A stretch of 7,739 bases of DNA from Planctomycetaceae bacterium. GTDB lineage: Bacteria; Planctomycetota; Planctomycetia; Planctomycetales; Planctomycetaceae. Position numbers and translations under genes: made by a program. Each line of letters starts with the position of its first letter. Within the stretch, counting starts at the first letter, position 1. Below are positions 6,225 through 7,739 of this stretch, piece by piece. The notes under the pieces were generated by a model that made no database searches, was not told where the DNA came from, and saw nothing but the letters and a program-made list of their open reading frames with translations. Location: assembly GCA_029259875.1 (NCBI GenBank), contig JAJDEK010000420.1, positions 1-7,739 on the forward strand, read 5' to 3'.

Positions 6225-7535
6225 ATGAATCCGGTTCGACAAAATAAATTTTTACTGGCTCTCTTTGTTCTCTGCATGCTTGCCTCTGGCCACTTACAGG
6301 CAGCAGAACCAATCAAACCAAATCCCCGTCTCCCCAAGACAACTCCCTGGGATTTGAAAGAACTCAGCAAAGCACCAAAATTTGAATGGGTTGATCAGAA
6401 TTCTCCCGTCAAATCACTGACATATCAGGGCTTGGATTATCGAGGAGAACCAACAAAAGTCTTTGCCTATTATGGCTTCCCTCAGTCAGCCAAGAGAGAC
6501 TCAACGAATCCGCCTCACTTTCCCGGCATCGTGTTGATCCATGGTGGGGGAGGTACCGCGTTCCGTGAGTGGGTTGAGTTATGGGTCAGTAAAGGTTATG
6601 CGGCGATTGCCATGGATCTGGCTGGTTCCCAGCCCATTGAGGGTAAAAATCCACACGATCGAAAAAATAGAACACGGCTTACTGAAGGCGGGCCTAATCA
6701 ATCGCATGTCGAAAAATTTGACGCCATTAAATCTGACAAATCAGAACACTGGTGCTATCACGCGCCGGCCAATGTGATTTTGGCACACTCCCTGATTCAC
6801 TCTTTCCCTGAAGTTGATCAAGATCGCACTGCTTTGACTGGGATCTCCTGGGGCGGCTATCTGACCTGTATCGTCGCTGGACTTGACAATCGTTTCGATG
6901 CCGCTGTTCCCGTATATGGATGTGGCTTTTTAGACAATCACTCTGTTTTTGAAAAATCAATCACTAAACTGCCATCCGAAGATGCCAAGCGTTGGATGCA
7001 ACTCTATGATCCGGGGCAATATCTTCCTGCGGTTCAAATGCCAATCTTCTTTGTCAATGGCACTAACGATTTTGCTTACTGGTTGAGTGCTTACCAGAAA
7101 AGTTATGAAGCCGTTCCTGAATCAACGTCTCGTAATATTCGGATTCAGGTTAATATGCCTCATGGACATCCTCCTGGCTGGGCACCTCAAGAAATTGCAG
7201 ACTTTATCAATGAAAAACTCAACAATGCTGCTCCATTGCCCCTCATTCTAAATCCAACAATCAAAGACAAGCAGGTAGCTGCTGAATTGGCTCAACCTGT
7301 GCCGAACAAAACAACCAAGTTACAATTCACACCTCGAAAAATCAAAAAGGCTGTTCTACAATACACAATTGACGAGGGTCCGAACCATGAAAGAGAGTGG
7401 TATTCAATCCCACTACAAATTGAGGGGATGAAAATCTCAGGCGACGCTCCGCCTGAGAAGACAAAAATTTGGTTTATCAACGTCACTGATGAAACTGGTG
7501 CGATGACATCCAGCCCTCTGATGATGAATCACTAA
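6225..7535 (+). CDS. Secreted alpha/beta hydrolase (dienelactone hydrolase / acetyl xylan esterase-like) with C-terminal extra domain
   Basis: 436 residues from ATG 6225; an in-frame GTG at 6213 would add four residues. ATG is preferred because AGAGTGG lies 8 bases upstream and the protein then begins with a normal signal peptide (NPVRQNK, then FLLALFVLCMLASG, cut near LQA-AEP). The hydrolase core shows the oxyanion strand IVLIHGGGGTAFREWVELW, the nucleophile elbow GISWGG (Ser208), NGTNDF (Asp282, acid) and MPHGHPPGW (His313, base), a complete Ser-Asp-His triad in the usual order. After about residue 333 a separate region of roughly 100 residues (for example AVLQYTIDEGPNHEREWYSI and IWFINVTDETGAMTSSPL) looks like a beta-sandwich. 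Relatives include esterases and peptidases acting on polysaccharides or peptides, so export and ester cleavage are likely but the substrate is unknown. It appears separately transcribed from the lptD unit and converges with the helicase gene 15 bases downstream. Confidence 0.8.
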   Translation: MNPVRQNKFLLALFVLCMLASGHLQAAEPIKPNPRLPKTTPWDLKELSKAPKFEWVDQNSPVKSLTYQGLDYRGEPTKVFAYYGFPQSAKRDSTNPPHFPGIVLIHGGGGTAFREWVELWVSKGYAAIAMDLAGSQPIEGKNPHDRKNRTRLTEGGPNQSHVEKFDAIKSDKSEHWCYHAPANVILAHSLIHSFPEVDQDRTALTGISWGGYLTCIVAGLDNRFDAAVPVYGCGFLDNHSVFEKSITKLPSEDAKRWMQLYDPGQYLPAVQMPIFFVNGTNDFAYWLSAYQKSYEAVPESTSRNIRIQVNMPHGHPPGWAPQEIADFINEKLNNAAPLPLILNPTIKDKQVAAELAQPVPNKTTKLQFTPRKIKKAVLQYTIDEGPNHEREWYSIPLQIEGMKISGDAPPEKTKIWFINVTDETGAMTSSPLMMNH

Positions 7536-7550
7536 TTTCAAGTGCTGGTA

Positions 7551-7739
7551 TCAGGCAGCTGGCTTTTGTGGGATCTGCGGGGCAATTTTTTTTGTCACAT
7601 CCCCTTTTTTCTGCTTCAGGTCAAATAAGCCAAAAATTTCAGCAGCAGTAAGACTGCGTGACTCGCATGTCGTGTCTCCATCTCCCAATATGGAATGAAA
7701 CAACTCTCGTTTCTGTTGCAAGACCATATCGATACGCTC
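7551..7739 (-). CDS. SNF2-family DNA/RNA helicase, C-terminal end (5' part outside the window)
   Basis: On the minus strand the frame enters at the right edge and runs 62 codons to TGA at 7553-7551. It reads [20 protein letters not shown] followed by [13 protein letters not shown] and a lysine- and proline-containing tail. The ERID-x(4)-QKRELF pattern closing with EIFGLFDL is the usual end of bacterial SNF2/HepA-type ATP-dependent translocases, just after their last helicase motifs. Those motifs lie outside the window, so activity and exact subfamily cannot be judged. The gene converges on the hydrolase with a 15-base gap and no convincing terminator between them. Confidence 0.68.
   Translation of the reverse strand, partial: ERIDMVLQQKRELFHSILGDGDTTCESRSLTAAEIFGLFDLKQKKGDVTKKIAPQIPQKPAA

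Noticed and set aside
6541..6960. Open frames on both strands inside the hydrolase gene
   Set aside because: They overlap the catalytic core of a complete, recognisable hydrolase and are shadows.
7555..7593. Intrinsic terminator for the hydrolase: GCAG...CTGC followed by T8
   Set aside because: The stem is only about 4 bp with a long loop and does not abut the T-run; the T-run is also explained by lysine codons in the helicase tail.
7605..7620. AAAAAAG slippery heptamer (minus strand) in the helicase tail as a programmed frameshift site
   Set aside because: The reading phase is AAA AAA GGG, not the xxA AAA AAG phase needed for -1 slippage, and the zero frame gives a normal family-like C-terminus.

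Overview
The window most likely comes from a Planctomycetes-type Gram-negative chromosome. The base composition is moderate and AT-leaning (judged by eye, not computed). The clues are an OstA/LptD outer-membrane assembly protein, a DgkA-like protein with the FFIHFF signature I associate with planctomycete members, a secreted alpha/beta hydrolase with an extra C-terminal domain, and a SNF2-helicase tail ending in EIFGLFDL. No tRNA, rRNA, insertion sequence, CRISPR array or phage gene is visible. It reads as core chromosome, not a mobile or defence island.

Layout. Bases 1-714 (minus) hold the N-terminal 238 codons of an RND/MMPL-type membrane transporter cut by the window edge. A 288-base divergent spacer follows. 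A PMT/ArnT-like membrane glycosyltransferase occupies 1003-2367 (plus). A 244-base spacer then carries a large imperfect inverted repeat across the glycosyltransferase stop codon, a promoter with perfect -35 and -10 hexamers, and a leader of about 150 bases. Next come lptD (2612-5665, plus) and, 14 bases later, a small DgkA-family membrane protein (5680-6114, plus). A short spacer with a plausible promoter leads to a secreted alpha/beta hydrolase (6225-7535, plus). The window ends with the last 62 codons of a minus-strand SNF2-family helicase (7551-7739), convergent with the hydrolase across 15 bases.

How the genes may fit together. The glycosyltransferase, LptD and DgkA-like protein form a cell-envelope group: sugar transfer from a lipid carrier, outer-membrane insertion of lipopolysaccharide, and a membrane protein related to lipid kinases. 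LptD and the DgkA-like gene are very probably cotranscribed. The strong promoter suggests they can be expressed independently of the glycosyltransferase. The most unusual point is that the DgkA-like protein has lost the acidic residues that DgkA/UdpK enzymes need for catalysis, so it is probably not a working lipid kinase. I found no clear evidence of a wholly new multi-gene system.
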